From: Paenibacillus tyrphae
Lineage (GTDB): Bacteria > Bacillota > Bacilli > Paenibacillales > NBRC-103111
Direction of reading: 5' to 3'
Assembly (NCBI RefSeq): GCF_000722545.1
Contig: NZ_JNVM01000006.1
Span: 248,001-312,000, forward strand
DNA: 64,000 nucleotides
In this document: one piece after another, positions 53,453-62,586 of the stretch
Numbering within the stretch: position 1 is the first letter of the stretch
How the letters are laid out: each line of letters opens with the position of its first letter
Position numbers and translations under genes: made by a program
Notes under the pieces: generated by a model
Database searches by the model: none
What the model was told of the DNA's origin: nothing
Seen by the model: only the letters and a program-made list of their open reading frames with translations

Positions 53453-53557
53453 CGGCGAGGAAAAGTGAGGAAGGTCGGTGCAGGACTCGAACCTGCATAT
53501 TGCCCAATACTCTTTTGGCCGCTTGGATGCGAAGGAACCCTCCCCGGCGCCTTGCCG
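53453..53557 (-). ncRNA. Y-RNA-like gene C, with tRNA-type T-arm
   Basis: About 105 nt. Lower stem CGGC-A-AGG (53557-53550) with CCT-C-GCCG (53460-53453); upper stem GGAGGGT(T)C (53543-53535) with GACCTTCC (53476-53469), holding a G-U pair and a bulged T. Inside: hairpin TCGC-ATCCAA-GCGG, hairpin CCAA-AAGAGTA-TTGG, and a perfect T-arm (53479-53497, loop TTCGAGT). No D-arm is present. The layout is shared with copies A and B. Confidence 0.7.
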
Positions 53558-53577
53558 TACTATTAACTTATTAAGAA

Positions 53578-53685
53578 CGAAGCGAGGGAAAAACGAAAAG
53601 GCGCATGGCGTCTCCGACGCCCGGCTGCCGCCGTCAATTCTTTTCCCATAAAAGTCGAAGGAGCCCTTTCAAGCGCCTCGCTTCG
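53578..53685 (-). ncRNA. Y-RNA-like gene B, without tRNA module
   Basis: About 108 nt. Perfect ten-base lower stem CGAAGCGAGG (53685-53676) with its complement (53587-53578); the same CGCTT internal-loop strand as copy A; upper stem GAAAGGGC (53670-53663) with GCCTTTTC (53602-53595), again with one G-U. Interior hairpins CTTTT-ATGGG-AAAAG and GGCGTC-GGA-GACGCC. The lower stem differs in sequence from A and C but pairs fully, a sign of a conserved structure. Confidence 0.65.
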
Positions 53686-53699
53686 GTATTCATATGGTG

Positions 53700-53840
53700 A
53701 AGATCCCCGAGGAAGTGGGCGGAAAGGTACATAACCGCTCTACCATCTGAGCTATTCCGCCGTATAGCGGAAGCCGGACTCGAACCGGCGACCTGTCGCT
53801 TAAGAGGCGAAGTAACCCTTCCAAGCGCCTCGGTGATCTT
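53700..53840 (-). ncRNA. yrlA: Y-RNA-like gene A, with a complete permuted tRNA core
   Basis: About 141 nt. Lower stem AAGATC-A-CCGAGG (53840-53828) with CCTCGG-G-GATCTT (53712-53700); upper stem GGAAGGGT(T)AC (53822-53812) with GTACCTTTCC (53730-53721). Within it, in order 5' to 3': hairpin TCGC-CTCTTAA-GCGA, T-arm GCCGG-TTCGAGT-CCGGC, acceptor strand TTCCGC, short loop, acceptor strand GCGGAA, TA, and D-arm GCTC-AGATGGTA-GAGC. The acceptor stem is thus closed by a loop and the outer stem leaves from the anticodon side, as in bacterial YrlA tRNA mimics that tether Ro60 to a nuclease. It lies first of three copies upstream of rsr. Confidence 0.82.
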
Positions 53841-54012
53841 TTGGCGTAAAGCTTTTTGCCTTTTCGGCGTCGGCCTTACATGTACTATCATCGCTTATTT
53901 TCGGCCCCGCGAACATGGCGAAAGTATTACGACAAGAGAAAAAGTTTTCCTTTTTCTCCAATTCCCATCCCTGTTACAATAAAAGGAACAGCTACGAAAG
54001 CGGAGGTTGTCC

Positions 54013-55329
54013 ATGGCCAGAGAAAGCTTCGATAAAGAAATCCAGTTTTTGCGCATGCTGGTGCTGACCAGCGGCGCCTACAGCCGCCAGCAATTCGCGC
54101 AGCGGCTCGGTATCTCCGTACATACCTTCGATAAAACGATCCGGCGGCTGAAGGACATCGTGAACACGGTGTACCAGCAGCTCCCGCAGGAGCAGGGCAA
54201 AGAATTCGCCGAAACGCTTCGCTTCAGCTACTACGAGTCCGCTGACCCGATGCTGCTGTTCTTATACCGCGCCAAGTCACTCAAGGAATCGGAGAGCCAC
54301 CGGCTATCCCTGCTGCTCGCCGCCATGCAGGATGAAGCTCGGACCGTCATGGAGCTGCTCGATGCGTGCTGCAGCGATCTTCCCGCGGAGCTTTCGCTGC
54401 CCGACGAGAAAACGATTCGCTCGGACCTGAAATATTTGGAGGAAGTCGGCGTTATCGTAAAAGAGCCCGGAGGAAGGCCATACCGGTATCGCGTTCACGA
54501 CCGGCTCGTCAAGGAGCTGACCTACGAGGAGCTTCTCGATCTCTACGATTACGTCGACATTATGGCGAATACGCAGGTGCCGTCCGTTCAAGGCTATCTT
54601 TTGCGGGATAGTGTGAAAAAAGCTTTACAGCAAACGGGCAACGCGGAAAACGTCACCGGAGAGCCTTTTCTGTACAAGTACCATTATTACTCGCGCATTC
54701 TGGATGAAGCGCATTTGTTCACCTTGCTTGGAGCCATTCGTCAGCGCCGGAAGGTGCGTTTCCTCTATTTCTCGCCCAGAACGCGCAAAAGCTACGCCTC
54801 GAAAAATACGAACCCTCTGTTCGAACGCGAAACCGAGGGAAAAGAGGTCGTGATGCTGCCGCTCAAGGTGATCTACGATCACCAATACGGTCGATGGTAT
54901 TTGCTTGGCTCGGAAAGCCGGCAAGGGATCGTGAAGTTTCGTTTGGAAGGTTTGACTCAACTGAACGAGGACGAGGTCGTACCGGAAGAAACGTTCAACG
55001 AGAAGCTGCACCTATTGGAGGAGAAAACCCGCTACAGCTGGCTTATCGATACCGGAAGGCCGCTTACGGTGCGGGTGCGGTTTTTCAGTCCGGAGGCTCC
55101 GCAGCCCAATTTCGTCAAGGAGCGCGTGCTGCTCCAAGGGCAATGGGGTCACATTACGGAAGAAGACGAGGTTTCTTTTATCTATGAAATTAAGGTGCAC
55201 GGGACGACCGAGATCAAGCCTTGGCTGCGCAGCTTCGGCTCTAGCTGTGAAGTACTCGCGCCGGAGCATCTGCGCCGGGAGCTGATTGAGGAGTGGAAGG
55301 AGATCGCAGCGTATTATGAATCCGTTTGA
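54013..55329 (+). CDS. WYL-domain transcriptional regulator
   Basis: 438 residues from the ATG at 54013 (GGAGG six bases upstream). N-terminal winged helix-turn-helix (SRQQFAQRLGISVHTFDKTI), a second DNA-binding-like helix pair (KTIRSDLKYLEEVGVIVKEP), and a WYL domain (LKVIYDHQYGRWYLLGSE) with a C-terminal WCX part. WYL proteins sense nucleic acid or nucleotide ligands. It is divergent from the Y-RNA/rsr/rtcB genes and the obvious candidate to control them. Confidence 0.87.
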   Translation: MARESFDKEIQFLRMLVLTSGAYSRQQFAQRLGISVHTFDKTIRRLKDIVNTVYQQLPQEQGKEFAETLRFSYYESADPMLLFLYRAKSLKESESHRLSLLLAAMQDEARTVMELLDACCSDLPAELSLPDEKTIRSDLKYLEEVGVIVKEPGGRPYRYRVHDRLVKELTYEELLDLYDYVDIMANTQVPSVQGYLLRDSVKKALQQTGNAENVTGEPFLYKYHYYSRILDEAHLFTLLGAIRQRRKVRFLYFSPRTRKSYASKNTNPLFERETEGKEVVMLPLKVIYDHQYGRWYLLGSESRQGIVKFRLEGLTQLNEDEVVPEETFNEKLHLLEEKTRYSWLIDTGRPLTVRVRFFSPEAPQPNFVKERVLLQGQWGHITEEDEVSFIYEIKVHGTTEIKPWLRSFGSSCEVLAPEHLRRELIEEWKEIAAYYESV

Positions 55330-56137
55330 GAAAATTTTTAATTACCAGGTCATGTCCCGCCTGCACGAAACAGGTACGCTCGCCGTCACCTCCCATGAAC
55401 GGACATGGCTTAAAGCGATGCTGGAGCATCCGGCGTCAGGGCAAGCTTTTACTCCTGAGACGCTGGAGAAGCTGCAGAGCATGCTCGGAGGCGACCCAGC
55501 GCTGGATATGAAGGAAGGCTTCGGGGAAAAGGCCAAAAGCCGGGAGCATCAGGTCTACCATCCGCTTCTGCGACCCTTGCGGCGGATCATGCTGAGGAAG
55601 AGCGGCATTCTCATCAACCACCGGATCAGAGACGGACGGATATTCGAGGAGCAGCGGGGCTTTCCGTTCAAGCTGGAATATTCCATGGTCAAACGGGAAT
55701 GGTACCTCATCTGGTATCACCTTCGCCATAGGGCGTTGATGAATACGAAGCTGCAGCATATTGTGGAGCTTGCGGAACAACCGGTTTCGGCAGAGGAAGC
55801 CGCGGCTGCCGAAGCGGACATCAACCGCATGCTGGAGGGCCGGAAGGAATCGGCGGTCATCGAGGTGGTGCGCAAGTATAACAACGAGCTGTCTCGCATC
55901 CTGTACGCCTTCTCGTGCTTCGAAAAGCAGGTTGACTACGACGACGCGGTAGACTGCTACATGATCCGGCTGACGTTCCTTGGGGACGAGAGCGAATATA
56001 TTTTGTCCAAGCTGCGCTTTCTCGGCAAGCGGGTCCGGGTGGTTGAAGGCGACAAGCTCAAGCGGCGCATGCGGGAATCGGCGGCAAAGGCGCTAAGCCG
56101 GTACGGGGTAACGGAGGAGCAGCAGGTTACACCGTGA
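55316..56137 (+). CDS. Second WYL-type regulator or partner
   Basis: 273 residues from the ATG at 55316, overlapping the end of the first WYL gene. It has no evident helix-turn-helix at the start. It contains a WYL-like strand set (PFKLEYSMVKREWYLIWYHL) and a C-terminal WCX-like YILSKLRFLGKRVRVVEG. It probably works with the first protein as a hetero-oligomer, giving one regulator with DNA-binding and one ligand-binding partner (inference). Confidence 0.8.
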   Translation: MNPFEKIFNYQVMSRLHETGTLAVTSHERTWLKAMLEHPASGQAFTPETLEKLQSMLGGDPALDMKEGFGEKAKSREHQVYHPLLRPLRRIMLRKSGILINHRIRDGRIFEEQRGFPFKLEYSMVKREWYLIWYHLRHRALMNTKLQHIVELAEQPVSAEEAAAAEADINRMLEGRKESAVIEVVRKYNNELSRILYAFSCFEKQVDYDDAVDCYMIRLTFLGDESEYILSKLRFLGKRVRVVEGDKLKRRMRESAAKALSRYGVTEEQQVTP

Positions 56138-57199
56138 ACGGCGGCGGGCCTGGGGTAAGTCGAGCGCGATTTTCCTTACGCAGGCTTAGGTCTGGTTATT
56201 GTTCGGCGATGCTTCGCGCCGCTGTCAGGGCAGCACGCCCAATTATCGGGGCGAAGCTAGGACGCTCTTGGAGACGCCAGAGACGCTGGAACGCTCGATG
56301 GATGATCGAAAATGTTTGGTAATGCAAGATAGGTATTCGATGATGCTCGATGCGTGCTTGATGATGCTTGATAGTGCTCTATGGACGCTTGATGTGATGC
56401 TTGATGGTGCTTGATAGTACTCGGTAGGTGTTCGACGACGCCCAAAGTCGCTCTTTAAAGTGCACTATGGCTCACAGAGTACGATTGCGTTCGATGGCAA
56501 GCTTTTTCGAATCGGCCTTTATAGGTAACCTAGCGATCCTAAGTGCGTGCCGCGACCTTCCCGCAGCCAATAGAGGAACCCAGATGCGCTATGATGCTTC
56601 CAACAGCCCCATTCTGAAATATAGAGGAACTCAGGTGATCTATTGTCCTATCACGTCGGCATAATCAGGGCTATCAGGCACCATCCGCCTAAATAGAGGA
56701 ACCAGGTTCCTCTATTATTCGGAACGACGACCAAAATCTCCGAATAACGAACGTCAGTTCCTCTATTTCCAGAAATCTCGGTGGTATATCTATCGGCCGC
56801 AGCGCGGGCATGAGAACTAGGCGGATGATGCCCTGCCCATGCTGTGCCACAACGAAAGGCTTGAGTAAGCGCCACTTTGCGCCGCAAGGCAAGCTTGTTG
56901 CGTGGTCATACGATGAAGATTCCAGCGCTTACGAATCTTCACATACCCTAAGGCTCTTAAAGCAAGGTTAGGTTCGCTCCCGTAGCTTTGCGGCAGAGGG
57001 GACGAACGATGCGCAAACTAGATTTGCTGCATACACCGAAGCAACTACTAGAAAAACATTTTTTCGCGTCTTGCTTACGACAGCGCGTACCAAACAATAG
57101 GCGCACATCGCTACGACACGACACCGATGTATAGACTTTTTCACGCTGATGCTGGTAACAAGTCGTGCGAGCGAATCGATTCCCTCAGGAGGTGTCCTT
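56138..57199. repeat. Gene-poor kilobase with degenerate tandem and dispersed repeats
   Basis: At about 56325-56425 there is a degenerate run of GATGCTTGAT / GTGCTTGATA units. At 56570-56775 there are several copies of an AGAGGAAC or GTTCCTCTATT motif in both orientations, the same family as at 33630-33830. No ORF in either strand shows coding character. The remaining 56780-57199 shows nothing recognisable. Confidence 0.6.
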
Positions 57200-57397
57200 A
57201 TGTACGCAATTCATTGGCCTAATGCGATTTTGTTCGCTCTTCTTTTCCTGGCCTTTCCGATCTATGTCGTCTACCGGCTGCAAACGATCTCCCGCAAGCT
57301 ATCCCGTATCGAACAGCAGCTTCTCGATCAGAAGCGGGCGGAGATCAAGGCGGACAACGACCGCATCGCGAAATCGCAAGAGCCCCCCACCGCCTAA
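57200..57397 (+). CDS. Small single-pass membrane protein
   Basis: 65 residues from the ATG at 57200 (AGGAGG, spacing seven). One membrane helix (AILFALLFLAFPIYVVY) followed by a short coiled-coil (SRKLSRIEQQLLDQKRAEIK). It is of the kind often found as an uncharacterised small protein in Paenibacillus. No function can be given. Confidence 0.7.
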   Translation: MYAIHWPNAILFALLFLAFPIYVVYRLQTISRKLSRIEQQLLDQKRAEIKADNDRIAKSQEPPTA

Positions 57398-57460
57398 GAC
57401 TGTTTTGACAACAGCTCTTAAGCGACGGGGAGCTCCGCGCATCCCAGCGAAACCGACGAC

Positions 57461-58720
57461 TTATGTCGCCGATACAACCTGCTTATAGTAATCGTCGATG
57501 AGAACGGCCTTGCCGCCGTTCAAGCGGGACTCTTCCGCCGCGAACGCCATCAAGTGGCTGCGCACGGAGGCGCTGGCCGAGGTCAGGCTGTCCCCGCCGG
57601 CGTTGTTCCGCACCTCGCGCAGGAAGCTGCGCACGATGCCGCTGTCTCCGCCGCCGTGGCCGCTAATCTGCGGCGGGATTTCGATCTCCGTCTTCTGGTG
57701 CGTCAGAAAATCCATCAGCGTAATGGTGCTCTCTTCCCCACGAAGCTCGCCGCGCGTGCCCATGATCTGGATGCGGCGCTCCTGCTCCCGCGTGAAGCCG
57801 CACATGCTGAACATCGCCGTAGCTCCGCTCGCGAATTCCATGTTGACGACCTGATGGTCGACCACGTTGTTGTCGCACTTGTAGACGCAGCGGCCGTACG
57901 GCGACTCGCGCAGGCCCTTCACGATGTTCTCCCGCGTCAGCTCCTCCGTGTAATGACGCGCCCAGGCTTTGCCTTCGCCCAAGTAGAACCGGGGGGCGGA
58001 GTAAGGGCATTCCGCCTCCACCGCGCACCCGTCGATACAGTAATCCGTCGATCCGGCAGGCGCATTTCCCGAATGAAAATGCGTCAGCGAGCCGAACGAG
58101 CTGACCTTGACGCACGGCTGATCCATCAGCCATGACAGCACATCCATGTCATGACAAGATTTTGCAAGAATCATCGGACTGGATTTGTCCGAGTTGTTCC
58201 AGTTGCCGCGAACGAAGCTGTGGGCGATGTGCCAATAGCCGACATTTTCGTTCAGCTGAATCGATACGACCTCGCCGATGCGGCCTTCCGCGATGATCTT
58301 TTTCAATGTGGCCCAGAACGGCGTGTACCGCAGCACATGGCAGATCGTCAGCAGCCGGTTGTTCGCCAAGGCCCTCTGTTCCATCTCCACGCATTCGCGC
58401 GGGTCCGGCGACATCGGCTTTTCGAGCAGCACGTGGTATTTAAGATCCAGCGCCTGCAGCGTCGGTTCGTAATGCATCCGGTCTTGGGTGCAGATCATCG
58501 CGATATCGGCCATCTGCGGGCGGCTGAGCAGCTCCTCCCACGTCTCGAAGCAGTTTTCCCGGGAAATACCGTGCTCGGCTGCGAACTTATCCCGGCGCTC
58601 AGCGTTGGGCTCCGCAACGGCAACGAATTTCAATTCATGCGGACAATCGAGCGCATATCGCGCATAGCCGCCGGCCCCTCTTGCTCCGGCTCCGATCAAG
58701 ACGGCTGTCATTGGTTTCAT
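57461..58720 (-). CDS. Gfo/Idh/MocA-family oxidoreductase
   Basis: 419 residues: Rossmann start AVLIGAGARGAGGYARYAL, a KYHVLLEKPMSPD motif with the EKP triad, then the C-terminal alpha/beta domain. It uses NAD(P) to oxidise or epimerise a sugar or inositol. It lies 51 bp downstream of a solute-binding lipoprotein gene in a sugar-uptake cluster, so its substrate is probably the imported sugar. Confidence 0.9.
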   Translation of the reverse strand: MKPMTAVLIGAGARGAGGYARYALDCPHELKFVAVAEPNAERRDKFAAEHGISRENCFETWEELLSRPQMADIAMICTQDRMHYEPTLQALDLKYHVLLEKPMSPDPRECVEMEQRALANNRLLTICHVLRYTPFWATLKKIIAEGRIGEVVSIQLNENVGYWHIAHSFVRGNWNNSDKSSPMILAKSCHDMDVLSWLMDQPCVKVSSFGSLTHFHSGNAPAGSTDYCIDGCAVEAECPYSAPRFYLGEGKAWARHYTEELTRENIVKGLRESPYGRCVYKCDNNVVDHQVVNMEFASGATAMFSMCGFTREQERRIQIMGTRGELRGEESTITLMDFLTHQKTEIEIPPQISGHGGGDSGIVRSFLREVRNNAGGDSLTSASASVRSHLMAFAAEESRLNGGKAVLIDDYYKQVVSAT

Positions 58721-58771
58721 GCTCTTGGGCTCCTTTTTCCGAATATCGTACTCGCTTGCTGGCCTTAAGCC

Positions 58772-60340
58772 TTACTGCCAGCCGACTTTCGCGTTGTTGT
58801 CCTTGATCAGCTTGTTCACTTCGTCGATGACTTCCTTGCCGCCCTTCGCCATAAATTCATCTACCATCTTGTCCCAATCCGAAAACGGCCGCTGGCCGAC
58901 GATCATTTTCGTTTTCTCGTCGTTCAGGAATTGGGACAGCTCGGTCCATTTCGTGTTATATAGTGGCGACTGAACGGCCATCACGGGGCTGAGATAAATT
59001 TTGGATGTCTTGAGATACGAGACCACCGATTCGTTAAACTGCCTTTCGAGCGGTGACTTCGAGCCTTTGATGAATACTTCCAAGTCTTGATCGTTCGGCG
59101 CCCAGCCTTCGGTGTTGATGTATGCGCTTGGCGCAACGTTGGAACGGTTTTCCTTAATTGGAATCGGCACGCCGTCTTCCATCTTGTAGCCTTTACCTTC
59201 TTTGCCGTTCAGCCAATCGTACTTTTCATCCTTGGCGTTGCGCTGGTCCGCCGGGGTGAATTCACGGAAGTAATCCATGATTTCGAGAATGCGCTGCACT
59301 TTCTCCGGATCGTTCTTCAGCTTGGCGCTCAGCAGATACATCTTGTAGTACCCGGCCAACGATCGGATGCCTTGCGTGCCGTCCGGCGCTTTGAAGGCGG
59401 GCAGCGGCGCAAGCACCGCATTCGGCGCGTTCTCGGCCAGCGTCTTGTAGTTGATCAGATTGCCGCCCGGCTCCTCGTACCAGATCCCGACTTTTCCGGC
59501 GTTGAACGCCTTGAACACGTCGTTGTAATTCGTAACGGCCCAGTCTTTCTTGATTGCGCCTTCCTTATACAAATCTGCCAGGAACTTGACGACTTCCTTG
59601 CTGCCTTCGCCGATGTCGGGGATGTACTGCCCGTTCTTGTCCTTTTCGTACCAAGCGCCGTAATACGGGCTAAACGTAGGGCTGTAGTAGATGTTTTTGG
59701 CCAACCCGAGGCCGATCGTGTCGTCCTTGCCGTTGCCGTCCGGGTCCTGCTTGGCGAACGCGATAGCGACTTTTTTCAGCTCCTCGTAATTCGTCGGCAT
59801 CGGCAGTCCCAGCTTGTCGAGCCAATCCTTGCGGATGACCGGCTTTTTGCCGCCCTTGGCGTTGAAGAAATAAGGAACCGCGTATACTTTGCCGTTCACT
59901 TTGAGCATATCCCAGACGTTGGAAGGCACCGGCTTGAACGAATTATATTTGTCGAGATAGTCGTTCAGCGGGAGAAAAGCGCCCTGCTTCGCCCATTTCA
60001 TATAATTGGCATCCACCAGCTCCATGCCGATGACGTCCGGAATATCGCCGGAAGCCATCGTGACGCTGAGCTTCTCGTCATACGTATCCCAAGGCACATA
60101 CTGCGGCTTGAAGTCTACGTTGAACTTTTCGTTGATCGCTTTGACCGCTTCGCTGTCCGGCCCGGGCACCGGATTTTCCCACGTGCCGGAGAACCAGGTG
60201 ATCGTTATCTTTTTATTTTTGGCGTCCGCGCTGCCTTTGCCGGCGTCCGCCGCACCCGAGTTCGCTCCTCCGGAGCAAGCTGTCATACTGCCCGCTACGG
60301 CGAGCGAAAGCAGAACGGAAACAGACCGTTTTATTGTCAT
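58772..60340 (-). CDS. ABC transporter solute-binding lipoprotein (LplA-like)
   Basis: 522 residues: signal peptide and lipobox (AGSMTAC), then an extracellular solute-binding fold of family 1 (ITWFSGTWENPVPGPDSEAV; GIWYEEPGG; final VIDEVNKLIKDNNAKVGW). The size fits oligosaccharide binders of the LplA/YtcQ group. It is cotranscribed with two permease genes. There is no ATP-binding gene; these systems share MsmX. Confidence 0.9.
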   Translation of the reverse strand: MTIKRSVSVLLSLAVAGSMTACSGGANSGAADAGKGSADAKNKKITITWFSGTWENPVPGPDSEAVKAINEKFNVDFKPQYVPWDTYDEKLSVTMASGDIPDVIGMELVDANYMKWAKQGAFLPLNDYLDKYNSFKPVPSNVWDMLKVNGKVYAVPYFFNAKGGKKPVIRKDWLDKLGLPMPTNYEELKKVAIAFAKQDPDGNGKDDTIGLGLAKNIYYSPTFSPYYGAWYEKDKNGQYIPDIGEGSKEVVKFLADLYKEGAIKKDWAVTNYNDVFKAFNAGKVGIWYEEPGGNLINYKTLAENAPNAVLAPLPAFKAPDGTQGIRSLAGYYKMYLLSAKLKNDPEKVQRILEIMDYFREFTPADQRNAKDEKYDWLNGKEGKGYKMEDGVPIPIKENRSNVAPSAYINTEGWAPNDQDLEVFIKGSKSPLERQFNESVVSYLKTSKIYLSPVMAVQSPLYNTKWTELSQFLNDEKTKMIVGQRPFSDWDKMVDEFMAKGGKEVIDEVNKLIKDNNAKVGWQ

Positions 60341-60404
60341 GGCTGCATATCCTCCTTAAGGTGTAATGCTATGGTACATCAGTCAAACCGAATATCCAAC
60401 CCCC

Positions 60405-61289
60405 CTAGCCTTTGACCGAGCCCAACATCACCCCTTTCGCAAAATGCTTTTGCAGAAACGGATACAGCACGAGAATCGGGATCGTCGATACCAGAATCGC
60501 CGCCATGCCGATCGTTTCCGCGGGTGGAACCTGCAGCCCACGGGCCGCCTGCACCCCTTCGGACAAAATATTTCCCGCCTGGCTCAAAATCACGATCTGA
60601 CGCAGCATGACCTGTACCGTCCATTTGGCTGGATCGTTCAAATAAAGCAGCGCCGAGAAATACGTGTTCCAATGGGCCACGGCGGAGAACAGCCCGAAGG
60701 CCGCCAGCGCCGGCTTGGACAGCGGAAGAATGATGCGAGCATAAATTTGCAGGTCGTTGGCCCCGTCGATCAAAGCCGACTCCGTCAGCTCGTGCGGAAT
60801 ATTGAGAAAAAACTGCCGCATGACGATCAGGTTGTACGAGTTGATGGCAACGGGAAGAATTAACGCCCAGTACGAGTTGATCAGGCCGGTGGCGCTAACG
60901 ATCATATACGTCGGGATAATGCCCGCCCCGAAGACGAATGTGAACAGGACGAGGAACAGAAATACCCGTTTGCCGAGAATGTTGCGCGACAGAGCGTAGG
61001 CCATCATCGAAGTCAGCAGCAGATTGACGAACGTGCCCACAACGGTGACGAAGATAGTCACGCCAAGCGAACGCACGAACGAATCCGATTGAAAAATATA
61101 GGCGTACGCATCAAGCACAAAGCTTGTCGGAACGAGCAGCAGCTCGGTCTTCACGTACTCCGAATAGGAAGTAAACGACACGATAGTCATATAGTAGAAC
61201 GGGAACAGCATCAGCAGCGCGATGATCACGAGGAGCACCCCGTTGACGGCCCCGAACGCTTTTTCCTGCCATGTGCGATTACGAATCAT
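60405..61289 (-). CDS. Sugar ABC transporter permease, LplC/YtcP type
   Basis: 294 residues with six membrane helices and the permease signature (ESALIDGANDLQIYARIILPLSKPAL: EAA loop). The C-terminal KHFAKGVMLGSVKG is typical of the LplC group. It forms a heterodimer with the permease at 61338-62327. Confidence 0.93.
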   Translation of the reverse strand: MIRNRTWQEKAFGAVNGVLLVIIALLMLFPFYYMTIVSFTSYSEYVKTELLLVPTSFVLDAYAYIFQSDSFVRSLGVTIFVTVVGTFVNLLLTSMMAYALSRNILGKRVFLFLVLFTFVFGAGIIPTYMIVSATGLINSYWALILPVAINSYNLIVMRQFFLNIPHELTESALIDGANDLQIYARIILPLSKPALAAFGLFSAVAHWNTYFSALLYLNDPAKWTVQVMLRQIVILSQAGNILSEGVQAARGLQVPPAETIGMAAILVSTIPILVLYPFLQKHFAKGVMLGSVKG

Positions 61290-61337
61290 AGCGTTTGCAC
61301 CTCCGTATCTTGCTTTATGCCGCAGCCGCAGGTAAGA

Positions 61338-62327
61338 TTAGAACACGCCTTCTTCGCCGAAGCGTTTAGCCAGACGGTTCGCCCCGATAATCAGCAGCAG
61401 ACCTACGAGCGATTTGAACAAACCGACCGCGGTGGCGAAGCTATAGTCGGATTCGGTCAGGCCTTTGACGTACACATAGGTGTCGAGCACGTCGCCCACC
61501 GATTTGTTGAACGGGTTGAGCATCAGGAAAATCTGTTCGAAGCCCGAATCGAGTACGCTGCCGAGCCTCAAAATAAGCAAAATCACAATCGTGCTGCGAA
61601 TCGCAGGCAGTGTAATGTGCCAGATTTGCCGCCAGCGGTTGGCTCCGTCAATAACGGCCGCTTCGTACTGGCTCGGATCTACGGCGGCCAGCGCCGCGAG
61701 GAAAAGGATCGTGCCCCAGCCGGATTCCTTCCAGACCACTTCGAGCACGACGAGAGGCATGAACCAGCCCGGCTCCTGAAGGAAGGCAACGGGTCCGATG
61801 CCGAACAACACGTGCAGCAGCTTGTTCACCAGACCTTCGGACTGGAGGAACACCGTGACCATGCCGATCACGACGACCCAAGAAATGAAGTGCGGCAGGT
61901 AGACGATCGATTGAATGAGGCGCTTGAACCATTCCCGACGCACCTCGTTGAGCATCACGGCGAGCACGATCGGTACCGGAAAGGCGAAGGCGATTTGCAG
62001 CAAAGACAAGTACAGCGTGTTCCAGAGCACCCGCAGCACTTCCTTGTCCTGGAAGATGCGTTCAAAGTGCTTCAGTCCGACCCATTCGCTGCCCCAGAAG
62101 CCTTGAAATGCGCTGTAATCTTGAAAAGCCATCATATTACCGGCCATGGGCAAGTACTTGTATACGATAAAGTACACCAGGCCCGGGAACAGCAGCAGAT
62201 ACAAGTAACGCTCTTTCCACATCCGGGTCAAGAGCAGCTGCCGGCGCGAGCTGCCGGATACGGACTCCGCTATCATGCGGGAAGGGTTCGGATCGGGCGA
62301 TGCCTTGGCTGTGAATTCCGTTTCCAT
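61338..62327 (-). CDS. Sugar ABC transporter permease, LplB/YteP type
   Basis: 329 residues, six membrane helices after a charged N-terminal tail. Motifs: ERYLYLLLFPGLVYFIVYKYLP and EAAVIDGANRWRQIWHITLP (EAA loop). It is typical of the LplB group. The gene is the first of the uptake operon; promoter sequence lies in 62328-62586, opposite the regulator. Confidence 0.93.
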   Translation of the reverse strand: METEFTAKASPDPNPSRMIAESVSGSSRRQLLLTRMWKERYLYLLLFPGLVYFIVYKYLPMAGNMMAFQDYSAFQGFWGSEWVGLKHFERIFQDKEVLRVLWNTLYLSLLQIAFAFPVPIVLAVMLNEVRREWFKRLIQSIVYLPHFISWVVVIGMVTVFLQSEGLVNKLLHVLFGIGPVAFLQEPGWFMPLVVLEVVWKESGWGTILFLAALAAVDPSQYEAAVIDGANRWRQIWHITLPAIRSTIVILLILRLGSVLDSGFEQIFLMLNPFNKSVGDVLDTYVYVKGLTESDYSFATAVGLFKSLVGLLLIIGANRLAKRFGEEGVF

Positions 62328-62586
62328 AAGAAAACTCCTTTCTCGGTTTCATTGGGACTAGCGGCAGGTTCGCACCCGTTATCTTGGAACCGCTTCCAGT
62401 CTAATTTGAGACTTAAGGTCTGCCCCCATCCCGGGGCTGTAATGTTATAATATAGTGAGAATTCGTCTTCGAAAACCGTCGCTATTGCCGTTTTATCACG
62501 GTTTTCGGGATTTCCGTAAATCAGTGAGACATTCGAAAAACAGACATATTTGCATCCGAGCCACTGCACGAAGGGAGTAAACCGCC

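Noticed and set aside
53737-53810. Functional tRNA-Lys gene, possibly circularly permuted
   Set aside because: The anticodon-like hairpin is not joined to the D-arm and T-arm as in a tRNA, the acceptor is closed by a loop with no CCA end, and the element sits inside a Y-RNA-like stem upstream of a Ro60 gene.
59087-60415. 442-codon plus frame opposite the solute-binding protein gene
   Set aside because: Mirror of a well-supported lipoprotein gene; no start site.
61089-62450. 453-codon plus frame opposite the permease genes
   Set aside because: The composition is rich in His/Gln/Arg as expected from antisense of membrane helices.
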